Shown here piece after piece: positions 1 to 8,195 of a stretch of 64,000 bases of DNA. The stretch is taken from contig OZ241351.1 of assembly GCA_965200355.1 (NCBI GenBank), positions 620,001 through 684,000 of the forward strand. Reading direction: 5' to 3'. A program made the translations under genes and the position numbers. How positions within the stretch are numbered: position 1 is the first letter of the stretch; each line of letters opens with the position of its first letter. The DNA comes from Bin18 sp965200355 (GTDB lineage Bacteria > Desulfobacterota > Binatia > Bin18). The notes beneath the pieces were generated by a model. That model was not told where the DNA came from, did not search any database, and saw only the letters and a list, made by a program, of their open reading frames with translations.

Positions 1-515
1 ACTTACCGGAAAAGGTTCGGACCGCAGCGGAGAAGCTCCCACCGCTGAATATCATGAAGATGTTCCTGAATGCGCCGACGAATGCCATCCCGCTGCTCTC
101 TTTTGGCCAGTCTATCTTGACCAAACAAGAGTTGGACGCGCATCTGCGTGAGCTGGCCATCCTGCGGGTGGCCCATCTGACCAGGGCCAATTACGAGTGG
201 ACCCAGCATGTGCCGCTGGCCAAAGAGACGGGGGTCACGGACGCGCAGGTCAACGCTATTCCCCAGGGAGCGGAGGCCGATGCCTTTGACGCCGTGGAAA
301 AGGGTGTGATCCGTTTTACTGATGAAGTGACGCAAAATGTCAAAGCCTCGGCTGAGACGTTCTCTGCCCTGGAAAAACATCTGGGGCCGCGTCAAATGGT
401 CGAGCTGACCTTGGCCATTGGGTTCTATGGTATGGTGGCACGGGTGATGGAGTCGTTCGAGGTCGAGTTAGAGCCCACAGCCGGGACGTATTCGATTGAT
501 CAGCTCCGCCGCTGA
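1..515 (+). CDS. Carboxymuconolactone decarboxylase family protein (5' end outside window)
   Basis: The frame is open from base 3 with no stop, so the gene starts upstream of the window. The first visible residues (LPEKVRTAAEKLPPLNI) read as a natural continuation before the first in-window ATG at 54. The core segment LAILRVAHLTRANYEWTQH followed by a DAQVNAI stretch is the AhpD-like helical signature of the CMD family. The Cys-x-x-Cys pair of true AhpD peroxidases is absent, so a peroxidase role is unlikely. Related stand-alone CMD proteins often sit in degradative gene sets, which fits the neighbours here. The 3' end overlaps the convergent DUF309 gene by 16 bases. The family call is firm; the substrate is unknown. 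Confidence 0.85.
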   Translation, partial: LPEKVRTAAEKLPPLNIMKMFLNAPTNAIPLLSFGQSILTKQELDAHLRELAILRVAHLTRANYEWTQHVPLAKETGVTDAQVNAIPQGAEADAFDAVEKGVIRFTDEVTQNVKASAETFSALEKHLGPRQMVELTLAIGFYGMVARVMESFEVELEPTAGTYSIDQLRR

Positions 516-883
516 ACTGAGTCCGCGGCGTAAATCCGAGGGACTTTCCAGCGCTCAAAGAAACCAACCTTGGGCTTCTCCTCTGCCTTGAGGTGGGTGA
601 TATGGGCGTCAATGTCCCGGTACAGCCGCGCAATATCAAGCCCGTGGGCGGTGGGGCGAAAGTCCTCAAGCCGCATCAGGGCTTGGGTCAACAGATTGAT
701 AGCGCCCTGTGCGCTGCCTCGGTTGAAACGCAGGTGGAGGCCCGTGGCCAGGCGGATCAAGGCTTCGTACAATGTTTTGTCGCCGGCCTCGGCTTCCTGC
801 CAGACCTCCTCAAGCACTTGGTGGCTGTCGAAGTACTCCCGACGGTTAAAAAGTCGAACGGCCTGCTTGAGCTTTGGCTGCAT
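500..883 (-). CDS. DUF309 domain-containing protein
   Basis: This is a small soluble helical protein of about 127 residues. Near residues 18-28 it carries FDSHQVLEEVW, the family signature (F-x-x-H-x-x-L-E-x-x-W), followed by a helix rich in Leu and Arg. DUF309 proteins are widespread in bacteria and their function is not established. The start is ambiguous: an ATG at 883 is preceded directly by an in-frame GTG at 886, and neither has a clear ribosome binding site. It is divergent from the HpaB-like gene at 928 and its 3' end overlaps the convergent CMD gene. Confidence 0.8.
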   Translation of the reverse strand: MQPKLKQAVRLFNRREYFDSHQVLEEVWQEAEAGDKTLYEALIRLATGLHLRFNRGSAQGAINLLTQALMRLEDFRPTAHGLDIARLYRDIDAHITHLKAEEKPKVGFFERWKVPRIYAADSVQRRS

Positions 884-927
884 CACGCTTATGACAGGGG
901 AGAAGTTTTGAAAGCGAGGCCCATCCT

Positions 928-2379
928 ATGCCGCTCCGCACGGTTGAGCAATACAAAGACAGCTTGAAGGACGACCGGCTGGTCTATTTTCGGGGTCAGC
1001 GTATCCCCGACGTGACCGCGCACCCGCTCGTGCAAACCGCCATTGACCATGAAGCGACCGACTACCGCCTGATGCACGACCCGCAATACCGGGACTTGGC
1101 GGTTGTCCGCAACCCCGAGAGCGGTGAGGAGATGAGCCGCTATTTTCTGCCGCCGCAGACGGCTGAACAACTGCTCAAACGGAGCGAGCTGATCGAGACC
1201 GCCTGCCGAGAAGGCGGAACGCTGGTCGTGCTGGCGAAAGTGGTGGGCAGTGATGCCCTGTTTGGCCTGCTGCGCACCTCTCAAAAAATAGACGCCGCCT
1301 GCGGAACCGCCTACCATCAACGAGTCAAAGCCTTTTATGAGTACTGTTGTACGGCAGATGTCAGCTTCGCCCTGGCCCAGACCGATACCAAAGGCGACCG
1401 TGGCCTGCGGCCCTCGGAACAGGAAGACCCGGATGCGTATCTGCGCATTGTGGAACAGCGGGCCGATGGGATTGTGGTGCGGGGGGCCAAGGTCCACACC
1501 TCAAATACCACTCACGCCAATGAGATGATCGTCCTGCCCACGCGGGCTATGGGAGAAGAGGATAAGGATTACGCGGTCGCCTTTGCCATCCCGCTGCATA
1601 CTCCAGGGCTCAAGCTGTTGATGAGCGGCTACGGCTCCTACACCCAGCGTAATAGCTTCGATCATCCGGTCAGCTCGGGCGTAAAAATGACCGAAACGCT
1701 GACTATCTTCGATGATGTATTCGTGCCCAACGAGCGAATTTTCTTACAGGGCGAATGGCAGTTTGCCGGTCCACTGGCGCTGTCGTTTGTGGAGTATCAT
1801 CGCCTGACCGCGATTTCGTATAAACTCCCGTTTCTGGACCTCTTAGCCGGGGCCGGGCGCTTGATGGCCGAATACAACGGCATTGAAAGAGCCGCCCATG
1901 TCAAAGACAAGCTGTTCTGGCTGGCCAGTTACGCCGAAACCACCCGCGCGCTGACCCATATGGCGTGTCTCAAGGCGCGCCCAACTGACTCTGGCATGGT
2001 CATCCCCGACCCCCCGACCGTGAATATCGCCAAACATCACTTTGCGGCTGATTTTCACCAAGCCCTGTCGCACGTCCAGGACCTGGCCGGGGGTATTCTG
2101 GTGACCGCTCCGGCAGTGGAAGACCTGCGCAGCGAAGAGACCGGCCCGTTGGTCGAGAAATATCTGAAAGGCAAAAAGGGCACCTCGGGCAAAGAACGGC
2201 TTCAGGTGATTAACCTGATTCAGGACATCACCACCGCGGACTTTGGCGGATATAACGCGGTGCTGGCCTTGCACGCTGAAGGTTCTATGGAAGCCGAAAA
2301 GATGCAGCTCTACCGTGAGTACGACTGGCCCCGGGTTCGGGATTACGCCAGCAAAATGGCCCGCATTGGCAAAGAGTAA
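928..2379 (+). CDS. HpaB-family flavoprotein (4-hydroxyphenylacetate 3-hydroxylase / 4-hydroxybutyryl-CoA dehydratase-like)
   Basis: The 483-residue length is typical for the HpaB/AbfD family, which has an acyl-CoA-dehydrogenase-like fold and uses FAD or FADH2. The central block TDTKGDRGLRPSEQEDPD (about 152-169) and GIVVRGAKVH (181-190) are family hallmarks. The closest architecture I recall is 4-hydroxybutyryl-CoA dehydratase. However, the positions matching its iron-sulfur ligands (Cys99, Cys103, Cys299 of the clostridial enzyme) are Val101, Val105 and Tyr here, while the His ligand in EYHRLT is kept. A [4Fe-4S] dehydratase is therefore unlikely. A flavin monooxygenase or another flavin-only reaction on an aromatic or acyl substrate is more plausible. 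It is followed 38 bases later by a co-directional beta-propeller gene. Confidence 0.82.
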   Translation: MPLRTVEQYKDSLKDDRLVYFRGQRIPDVTAHPLVQTAIDHEATDYRLMHDPQYRDLAVVRNPESGEEMSRYFLPPQTAEQLLKRSELIETACREGGTLVVLAKVVGSDALFGLLRTSQKIDAACGTAYHQRVKAFYEYCCTADVSFALAQTDTKGDRGLRPSEQEDPDAYLRIVEQRADGIVVRGAKVHTSNTTHANEMIVLPTRAMGEEDKDYAVAFAIPLHTPGLKLLMSGYGSYTQRNSFDHPVSSGVKMTETLTIFDDVFVPNERIFLQGEWQFAGPLALSFVEYHRLTAISYKLPFLDLLAGAGRLMAEYNGIERAAHVKDKLFWLASYAETTRALTHMACLKARPTDSGMVIPDPPTVNIAKHHFAADFHQALSHVQDLAGGILVTAPAVEDLRSEETGPLVEKYLKGKKGTSGKERLQVINLIQDITTADFGGYNAVLALHAEGSMEAEKMQLYREYDWPRVRDYASKMARIGKE

Positions 2380-2417
2380 GACCGGACAGCTCTGGAAGCA
2401 CGAAAAGGAGGCAAGGC

Positions 2418-4010
2418 ATGAATCGATACGGAGAAAACACACAGCCACAGGCTGCGGCCGGCTGGCAGTTGGCGCGGCTGTCGTCGCCCAGCGGATTGTT
2501 CGGGGCGAACGGGATGCGCATGGGCTCGGACGGAAAACTCTATGTGGTCCAGGCGTTTGGCAGCCAAGTGAGTGCGGTCGATACGGGCAGCGGCGCGTGT
2601 GAAACGATTTCGCCGGTTGGGGGGCCGATTGTGGCGCCGGATGATATCGCCTTTGACTCGCACGATGTCATGTATGTGACCGAGGTCATGAGCGCGCGGG
2701 TCAGCGCCCGCACCCCGAGCGGTGAAGTCCGGGTCATTGCGGATAATGTGCCGGCGGCCAACGGCATCACCGCCTACCAGGACCGCCTGTTCATGGACGA
2801 ATGCCGGCCCGGCGGTCGCCTGTTTGAATTGTATCCAGACGGTCGCGAGCCGCGGGTCATCGCCGAGAACCTGCCGCTGCCCAATGCGCTCTCAGTTGGG
2901 CCGGATGGCAAGCTGTATTTCCCGCAGATCGCGGCGGGTGAAATCTGGCGCTGTCCACTTGAAGGCGGCGCGCCTGAACGCTTCATGGCCGGCTTTGCCG
3001 TTCCAACGGCGGTCAAGTTTGACCAGAACGGCCGGCTGACAACCACCCAAGCCGCCAGTGGGGAAGTGACGCAGATCGACATCCAGAGCGGAGAAAAGAC
3101 GGTTGTCGCAGACGTCCGACCAGGGATCGACAATCTGGCCTTTGCGGAGGACAACCGTCTCTTTATTTCTCACTTTGTGGACGGTGGGGTGGCCGAGATT
3201 CTGGCGGACGGAACCGAGCGTATCTTAGTGCCCGCGGGGCTGCTCGGCCCGTTTGGCATCACCGTGACCAGCGACGGCACGGTCTATGCGGCGGATGGCA
3301 TGTGTATGATATCCGTCAGCCGGGACGGACAGGTCAGCCGGCCAACGATGTTTACCCAAGAGGGCTATCCCGGCTTTATCCGGGGTATTGCCGCTAGTCC
3401 GACCGGCAGTGTGTATGTCACAACCTCGGCCGGCGAAGTGGTGCTGTATCATTTCGGCACCCGTGAGTCGCAAACGCTGGTAAGCGAACTCAACGAACTC
3501 TATAGTCTTGCGCCGACCCAGGACGGCGCGGTGGTGGTTGCCGAGGGCGGCGAGGGACGCCTGCTCAAGGTGACCTCGGACGGCAATGTCACCGTTCTGG
3601 CCCGTGGTCTTGGACGACCGACCGGCGTGGTCGTGGCTGATGACGGCTCGTGCTATGTCAGCGAGCCCGATAAGGGCCAGGTGTCGCAGGTGAACGGGGG
3701 CAGTGCAACCGTGGTTGAGGGCCTGTCGTCCCCCCAAGGGCTGGGCTTACTCGGGGATCAACTCCTGATTGTTGACGCCGGCCGCAAAGAACTCGTCGCC
3801 TTGTCACTTGGAACGAAACAGCAGCAGACGCTGGCCTCCGGCCTGCCGGTCGGTGCTCAGCCGGGCGTGACGCCGCAAATCCTCATGGGGATTGCCGGTC
3901 TGATTCAGGGGCCGCTCACGCCCTTCTCTGGCTTGGCCGTGGGCGGCGACGGGACGGTCTATATTGCCGCGGATGGCGAGGGGAGTGTGCTCACGCTCAA
4001 GCCGGCCTAG
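2418..4010 (+). CDS. SMP-30/NHL-like beta-propeller protein, about twelve repeats
   Basis: This 530-residue protein is built almost entirely from repeats of about 40 residues of the form DG-x-[LV]-Y-[VI]-x...G-x-[IV]. Examples are SDGKLYVVQ, PDGKLYFPQ, SDGTVYAAD, DDGSCYVSE and GDGTVYIAA. I count about twelve, enough for two six-bladed propellers. SMP-30/gluconolactonase-like proteins are metal-dependent lactonases or ligand binders, but no catalytic triad can be assigned here. No signal peptide or membrane segment is seen, so it is probably cytoplasmic. The ATG at 2418 has a strong AAAGGAGG site. It sits 38 bases after the HpaB-like gene, suggesting co-transcription and a shared pathway. Confidence 0.78.
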   Translation: MNRYGENTQPQAAAGWQLARLSSPSGLFGANGMRMGSDGKLYVVQAFGSQVSAVDTGSGACETISPVGGPIVAPDDIAFDSHDVMYVTEVMSARVSARTPSGEVRVIADNVPAANGITAYQDRLFMDECRPGGRLFELYPDGREPRVIAENLPLPNALSVGPDGKLYFPQIAAGEIWRCPLEGGAPERFMAGFAVPTAVKFDQNGRLTTTQAASGEVTQIDIQSGEKTVVADVRPGIDNLAFAEDNRLFISHFVDGGVAEILADGTERILVPAGLLGPFGITVTSDGTVYAADGMCMISVSRDGQVSRPTMFTQEGYPGFIRGIAASPTGSVYVTTSAGEVVLYHFGTRESQTLVSELNELYSLAPTQDGAVVVAEGGEGRLLKVTSDGNVTVLARGLGRPTGVVVADDGSCYVSEPDKGQVSQVNGGSATVVEGLSSPQGLGLLGDQLLIVDAGRKELVALSLGTKQQQTLASGLPVGAQPGVTPQILMGIAGLIQGPLTPFSGLAVGGDGTVYIAADGEGSVLTLKPA

Positions 4011-4045
4011 ACAGGGATGAGGGACGGCTGAGGCCGTCCCTGTCT
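4009..4045. terminator. Hairpin between convergent genes, probable terminator
   Basis: GGGACGGC (4021-4028) pairs with GCCGTCCC (4033-4040) around a TGAG loop, and outer AGACA/TGTCT can extend the stem. It lies exactly between the ends of two convergent genes. There is no T-tract on either strand, so termination is inferred from position and stem strength. Confidence 0.45.
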
Positions 4046-4055
4046 GAGGCCGCGC

Positions 4056-5036
4056 TTAGGGAACTTCCAGAATAATTTTGCCGAAATTCTTATTATCCTC
4101 CATGTATTGATGTGCCTCGGCTGCCCGCTCCAAGGGAAAACGGCAATCAATAATGGGCTTGAGCCTGCCCGCGGCGAAAAGCGGCAGCCAGTTCGCCTGA
4201 AAACGGCGGGTAATGTCGATTTTATCTGCCAGGGTGCGCGCGCGCAGTACGGAGCCAAACACCTGGAGGCGTTTTCTCAGGAGCAGTCCCAGATTCGTCT
4301 CTACCTTGACTCCGCCCATCAGCCCGACAAGAACCAGCCGGCCGCCAATCTTCAGGCTGTGGAGATTCCTGTCCCAATACGCCGCGCCAATAAAATCTTC
4401 TATGACATCAACGCCCTGTCCATTGGTGGTGTGTTGCACCCACTCGGCGAAGTCCTGCTCTTTGTAGTTGCAACCAGCCGTCGCGCCGAGGGCCACACAG
4501 CGTTGGAGCTTTTCGGCTGAACCGGCTGTGACCAGCACGGTCGCGCCGGTCTCGCGGGCCATCTGAATGCCGGCTGTCCCAACGCCACTCGCCCCGGCAT
4601 GAATCAGAATAGTTTCGCCCCGCTTCAGACCGGCCAGGGTAAAGATCGTTTCCTGAGCGGTGAAATACACCTCCGGGACCGCCGCGGCCTGGGCAAAGCT
4701 CCAACCCGCGGGCATCGGCATGGCCAGACGGGCATCAATGAGCGCTTTTTCCGCGTAGCCGCCCCCACCGACCAAACCGAAGACGCGCTCGCCCACGGCA
4801 GTCGTCGTCACTGCCGAGCCTACGGTTTCCACTTCTCCGGCGAGCTCAAGTCCGAGGATGTCGGACTCGCCCGGCGGCGGTGGATACTGGCCCTGGCGCT
4901 GGAGCGTATCCGCCCGGTTGAGCGCGGTTGCGCGGACCCGCACAAGAATCTGCTCAGGGCTGGGTATCGGGTCAGGGACGTGGCCCAGCTTGAGGACATC
5001 TGGTCCGCCCGGCGCTGCACTGGTAATGGCTTGCAT
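4056..5036 (-). CDS. NAD(P)H-quinone oxidoreductase, PIG3-type zinc-independent MDR
   Basis: At 326 residues the protein has the quinone-oxidoreductase length within the medium-chain dehydrogenase/reductase superfamily. The N-terminal GroES-like domain contains TALNRADTLQRQGQYPPPPG, characteristic of the PIG3/TIGR02824 subgroup. The nucleotide-binding loop HAGASGVGTAG spans about 146-156. Zinc-binding cysteines are absent. The expected reaction is NAD(P)H-dependent reduction of quinones or reactive enones in the cytosol. It follows the enoyl-CoA hydratase gene after 20 bases in the same direction, so the two are probably co-transcribed. The substrate cannot be told from sequence. Confidence 0.88.
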   Translation of the reverse strand: MQAITSAAPGGPDVLKLGHVPDPIPSPEQILVRVRATALNRADTLQRQGQYPPPPGESDILGLELAGEVETVGSAVTTTAVGERVFGLVGGGGYAEKALIDARLAMPMPAGWSFAQAAAVPEVYFTAQETIFTLAGLKRGETILIHAGASGVGTAGIQMARETGATVLVTAGSAEKLQRCVALGATAGCNYKEQDFAEWVQHTTNGQGVDVIEDFIGAAYWDRNLHSLKIGGRLVLVGLMGGVKVETNLGLLLRKRLQVFGSVLRARTLADKIDITRRFQANWLPLFAAGRLKPIIDCRFPLERAAEAHQYMEDNKNFGKIILEVP

Positions 5037-5056
5037 AGGTCTCCCTGAGCGTGGAG

Positions 5057-5848
5057 TTACTTGCCCGTGAACCGGGCTTTGCGTTTCTCGACAAAGGCGG
5101 TAATGCCCTCTGCGAAATCAGGCGTTCCCATCGACAGGGTGATCGAGCGGGCTTCGCTGTGCAGTTGTTCGTGTAGCGTATTGCCGAGGCTTTGATTGAG
5201 TAGCAGTTTGGTCCGCCCAAACGCCGCGGTCGGACCTTGGGCCAATTTTTCGGCCAGCTTTCTCGCCTCGGCAATCACTTGGTCGGGCTCGACCACCGCG
5301 GTCAGCAGCCCTAGGTTCAGCGCCTCTTCAGCCGGAACCGGTTTGTTCCGCAAAAACATTTCGGTCGCCTTGGCCAATCCCACATAACGCGGCAAGAAAA
5401 AGGTCGAGCTGGAGTCTGGGCTTGCGCCAATACCCAGAAAGGCGGTGACCAGATTGACCTGGGGGGAGGCAATGCGAAAATCGCAGGCGAGCGCCAGCCC
5501 AAACCCGCCGCCGGCGGCCACGCCGTTGAGCGCCGCAATAACGGGTTTGGGAATTTCACGGACCATGGCAATGGCCGCGTGCAGGACGGGCATCATTTTC
5601 TCCAGGCTGGGAATAATACGCTGCTGGGCCAGGGCTTCGACAAAGAACTTGATATCACCGCCCCCACTGAACGCCCGGCCGTTAGCGGTGAGAATAACCG
5701 CCCGCACCTCGTCATCCTCCCAGCACTCCATCAGGGCCGTGCGTAAGCCGGCTGAGAGTTCATTGTTCATGACATTAAACTGGGCCGGACGATTCAGAGT
5801 AATCGTGGCAATACGGTCTTCACGACTCCAATACACGGCTTCTTCCAT
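5057..5848 (-). CDS. Enoyl-CoA hydratase/isomerase (crotonase) family protein
   Basis: This is a 263-residue single-domain crotonase. The oxyanion-hole segments AFSGGGDIKFF (59-69) and NGVAAGGGFGLALACDF (108-124) are clear. The position of the first hydratase glutamate (Glu144 in the rat enzyme) is a Gly in GGGFGL. The second acidic region reads GASPDSSSTF, the Asp-containing pattern seen in isomerase-type members such as PaaG. It is therefore more likely an enoyl-CoA isomerase, or another one-acid reaction, than a classical hydratase. The ATG at 5848 has an AGAGGAGA site. It is first in a two-gene minus-strand operon with the quinone oxidoreductase. Confidence 0.86.
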   Translation of the reverse strand: MEEAVYWSREDRIATITLNRPAQFNVMNNELSAGLRTALMECWEDDEVRAVILTANGRAFSGGGDIKFFVEALAQQRIIPSLEKMMPVLHAAIAMVREIPKPVIAALNGVAAGGGFGLALACDFRIASPQVNLVTAFLGIGASPDSSSTFFLPRYVGLAKATEMFLRNKPVPAEEALNLGLLTAVVEPDQVIAEARKLAEKLAQGPTAAFGRTKLLLNQSLGNTLHEQLHSEARSITLSMGTPDFAEGITAFVEKRKARFTGK

Positions 5849-5893
5849 TACGTTCTCCTCTATTCTTCTTTTTTCCTGGCGCTTATGCCTCGC

Positions 5894-5922
5894 TTGACGG
5901 ATGGCCTGGGGTCAGGAATATG
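5894..5922 (+). promoter_or_regulatory. Weak sigma70-like promoter candidate before the rhodanese gene
   Basis: A good -35 (TTGACG, 5894-5899) is followed after 17 bases by a poor -10 (AATATG, 5917-5922). It lies in the divergent spacer and points at the rhodanese gene. This is low-confidence pattern matching only. Confidence 0.25.
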
Positions 5923-5986
5923 CTGACTGCGGACCCAGTATTTCCATATCAGACCCACCCGCACCAACAAAAGGGAGGTGACACGC

Positions 5987-6436
5987 ATGGCCATTGCACA
6001 AATAACCCCACCGGAAGCTCACCAGAGGCTGAGTCAGGACACCACAGGCGTCTATCTGGACGTCCGCACCGAGGCAGAATTCCAGGCCGGCCACCCCGAG
6101 CACGCCGTCAATATCCCGGTGATCTTTTTTGATCCCGCCGCCGGGCGTCCGGTCCCGAACCCGCACTTCTTAACCGTGGTCGAAGCGACCATATCCAAAG
6201 AGGCTCCTGTCGTCGTTGGCTGTCAGGCCGGCGTCCGTTCGCAACGTGCCGCTGAGATCATGCAACAGGCCGGATATACGCAGGTCTCAAATATGCTCGG
6301 CGGCTTTGGTGGGGGCCAAGACCCGCAGGGCCAGGTCATCGCCGGGTGGCAGGAAGCCGGCCTGCCGGTGAATACCGCCACTGGCGACGGGGTGAGCTAT
6401 GCGTCTTTAGCGAAAAAAGCGGGGGTCGGGGGGTAG
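5987..6436 (+). CDS. Rhodanese-like domain protein
   Basis: A single rhodanese domain of 149 residues. The N-terminal part has the VYLDVRTEAEF hallmark, and the active-site loop is CQAGVRSQRA with the catalytic Cys near residue 79. Rhodaneses move sulfane sulfur through a Cys persulfide; physiological donor and acceptor are unknown here. I chose the ATG at 5987 because GGGAGGTG ends seven bases before it. The in-frame GTG at 5978 is itself part of that ribosome binding site. It is cytoplasmic, with no signal peptide, and the next 380 bases are non-coding and repeat-rich. Confidence 0.88.
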   Translation: MAIAQITPPEAHQRLSQDTTGVYLDVRTEAEFQAGHPEHAVNIPVIFFDPAAGRPVPNPHFLTVVEATISKEAPVVVGCQAGVRSQRAAEIMQQAGYTQVSNMLGGFGGGQDPQGQVIAGWQEAGLPVNTATGDGVSYASLAKKAGVGG

Positions 6437-6442
6437 AGCAAA

Positions 6443-6491
6443 TAGTGGCTAGTGGCTAGTGGCTAGTGGTCAGTAGTCAGTAGTTAGTAGT
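6443..6491. repeat. Seven-base tandem repeat, seven units
   Basis: Seven consecutive 7-base units read TAGTGGC three times, then TAGTGGT, CAGTAGT, CAGTAGT and TAGTAGT. The gradual divergence along the array suggests slippage followed by mutation. It lies just downstream of the rhodanese stop codon. Confidence 0.85.
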
Positions 6492-6564
6492 CAGGGTTCG
6501 GGGGGCAGAGCGAGTACCGATGAAGTGCAGTGCCTCTGTTAGGCTGGACGGCAGTCCCGTTCGT

Positions 6565-6632
6565 CCCGAGCGGAGCGGAGCCCCGAGCGGAGCGGAGCCC
6601 CGAGCGGAGCGGAGCCCCGAGCGGAGCGGAAC
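6565..6632. repeat. 17-base tandem repeat, about four units
   Basis: The unit CCCGAGCGGAGCGGAGC is repeated exactly at 6565, 6582 and 6599, with a fourth copy from 6616 diverging at its 3' end. Related degenerate GAGCG(T/A)AGCG strings continue to about 6690. This resembles the intergenic GAGCGGAGCGAAG-type repeats scattered in many environmental bacterial genomes. Confidence 0.85.
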
Positions 6633-6814
6633 GAAGCCCTGAGCGAAGCAGCGGTCCCGTTCGTCCTGAGCGTAGCGGAGCGAAGTCGAAGGACGGCATG
6701 GCTACAACTGATCGTGAAACGCAGTAGTCCCCAAAAAGCCAACCGGCCAAGATTGGTCCGCTTTGATTGACCGGTAGGCGTGAATATGCTTGAAATCAGG
6801 GCAGGGATACAAAG

Positions 6815-7108
6815 ATGGCGACCCTCGCATTTGACACGCATGCCTTCGTGAAAGAGTTGACTCAGGCCGGGATGCCGGAAGCACAGGCCGAGGTGTTGGC
6901 ACACTCGCAGGCAACCTTTATTGATGAAAAATTGTCCACCAAGCAAGACCTGAAGGAACTGGAAGCCGGCCTGAGCCGAGACCTGAAAGAGTTGGAAGCC
7001 CGTCTGACCCAAGACCTGAAAGAACTGGAATTGCGGCTGACAATCCGCCTCGGCTCCATGCTGGTCGTCGCCGTCGGCGTGGTCGCCGCATTGGTGAAAC
7101 TGCTATAA
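6815..7108 (+). CDS. DUF1640-like small coiled-coil membrane protein
   Basis: A 97-residue protein. The N-terminal FDTHAFVKELTQAGMPEAQA segment matches the head of DUF1640/CCDC90-like proteins. It is followed by three 11-residue heptad-like repeats (LKELEAGLSRD, LKELEARLTQD, LKELELRLTIR) predicting a coiled coil. A C-terminal hydrophobic helix (SMLVVAVGVVAALVKLL) should anchor it in the membrane. Bacterial members are common and functionally uncharacterised. The ATG at 6815 has an AGGGATA site. It is isolated between the repeat spacer and a convergent hydrolase gene. Confidence 0.75.
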   Translation: MATLAFDTHAFVKELTQAGMPEAQAEVLAHSQATFIDEKLSTKQDLKELEAGLSRDLKELEARLTQDLKELELRLTIRLGSMLVVAVGVVAALVKLL

Positions 7109-7159
7109 GGGCAGGATTATGAACGGCGGTGTTCTTGCCGGCGGACTTTCACTGTCCTC

Positions 7160-8167
7160 CTACGACGCCAAACACTCCTGAATCGCGGCGTCAATAAAAT
7201 CATTATCTTCTGGATTCATGCCGATTCCCGCCAGATGTCCCCAGATGGACGGTATCGGTCGATACACGGCGTTCGACATACAGTCCACCTCTGCCTGACT
7301 GTCCTCTGGCGGAAAGTAGAGGTCGGTCTGACCCGGCATAATCATCGCCTTGGCAGACACCGCGGCCAGCGCTGTGCGCCAGTCTCCACCAAATCCCGCC
7401 GAATCACCAACATTATGAGCCTGCCAGGTCTTGGCCTGGGCCAGGAGATTATTGGCGTCGCACTGGAGAAAAAAGTTCTCCCAAAAATAGACCAGGAAAT
7501 CTTCGACACTCGGATGGCCGAGTTGTTTGTACAGTTCTGCACGATACCAGGCCTGCGACAGGCCCCAGCCGGCATACACCCGGGCCATGGCGCGCACGCC
7601 CGTGGCCGGCGGTTGCGGGTAATGACCGTGGTTCCAGGCCGCGTCCGCGCGGAGCGCAGCCATAAAGCCTTCGATAAAGACATGGGTATGCGGCGTAGTC
7701 CGCGCCGCCCCGCACCACGGCGCAATGCGCGCGACCATATCTGGATAACTGACCGCCCACTGAAAGCACTGTTGCGCGCCCATGGAGTAGCCGGAGACCA
7801 AGGTGAGCGATTCAATGCCAAGACTCCGAACAAGCGCGTGCTGCGCCCGGACATTGTCGCGAATCGTCGTGGCCGGAAAATGCGGGCCATTCATGGGCAG
7901 TTGCGTTGTGCTGGGAGAAGAAGACAGCCCATTGGTGAACATATTGACGCCAATCACACAGTATTTGGTTGGGTCAAAACACCTGCCTTCCCGAATCAAG
8001 AACTCATAGCCGGTATGGTCGCCGGAATACCACGAGCACAGCAGGATGGCGTTGTCTTTGCGGCTGTTGAGTTCACCATAGACCTGATAGGCGAGTTGCG
8101 CCTTGCGCAACACGAGGCCACACTCGAGCGGAAAATCCCCTAACGAAAAAAGCTGATGCTCTGGCAT
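7160..8167 (-). CDS. Alpha/beta hydrolase of the homoserine O-acetyltransferase (MetX) type
   Basis: The 335-residue protein has the MetX-like fold. It has an N-terminal region ending in AYQVYGEL, the nucleophile elbow SGYSMGAQQ with Ser near 128, an acid in GQTDLYFPPED and the C-terminal His in WGHLAG. True MetX proteins of 370 or more residues acetylate homoserine. This one is shorter, carries a different lid (FMAALRADAAWNHGHY), and no methionine genes are nearby. A general esterase or acyltransferase assignment is safer. It lies 28 bases upstream of the broken res gene's distal end only by position; the two genes are co-directional. Confidence 0.82.
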   Translation of the reverse strand: MPEHQLFSLGDFPLECGLVLRKAQLAYQVYGELNSRKDNAILLCSWYSGDHTGYEFLIREGRCFDPTKYCVIGVNMFTNGLSSSPSTTQLPMNGPHFPATTIRDNVRAQHALVRSLGIESLTLVSGYSMGAQQCFQWAVSYPDMVARIAPWCGAARTTPHTHVFIEGFMAALRADAAWNHGHYPQPPATGVRAMARVYAGWGLSQAWYRAELYKQLGHPSVEDFLVYFWENFFLQCDANNLLAQAKTWQAHNVGDSAGFGGDWRTALAAVSAKAMIMPGQTDLYFPPEDSQAEVDCMSNAVYRPIPSIWGHLAGIGMNPEDNDFIDAAIQECLAS

Positions 8168-8195
8168 GTCGAGTCCTCCATATCATTGCGGTCAA

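Larger units (their letters stand above)
6437..6814. other. Repeat-rich non-coding spacer
   Basis: No gene is supported in this 378-base spacer. Besides two tandem-repeat blocks annotated separately, it holds a diverged direct repeat of roughly 28 bases that begins GTCCCGTTCGTCC at 6554 and again at 6653. The second copy belongs to a unit running to about 6694 with complementary ends (CGTCCT near 6662, AGGACG near 6690). An imperfect ACCGG...CCGGT stem follows around 6739-6775. A frame readable through the repeats is a low-complexity Arg/Pro/Ser string, not a protein. Confidence 0.7.

Noticed and set aside
6530..6727. Open frame rich in Glu, Arg, Ser and Pro
   Set aside because: It is a translation of the 17-base tandem repeat and its relatives; low complexity, no ribosome binding site and no domain.
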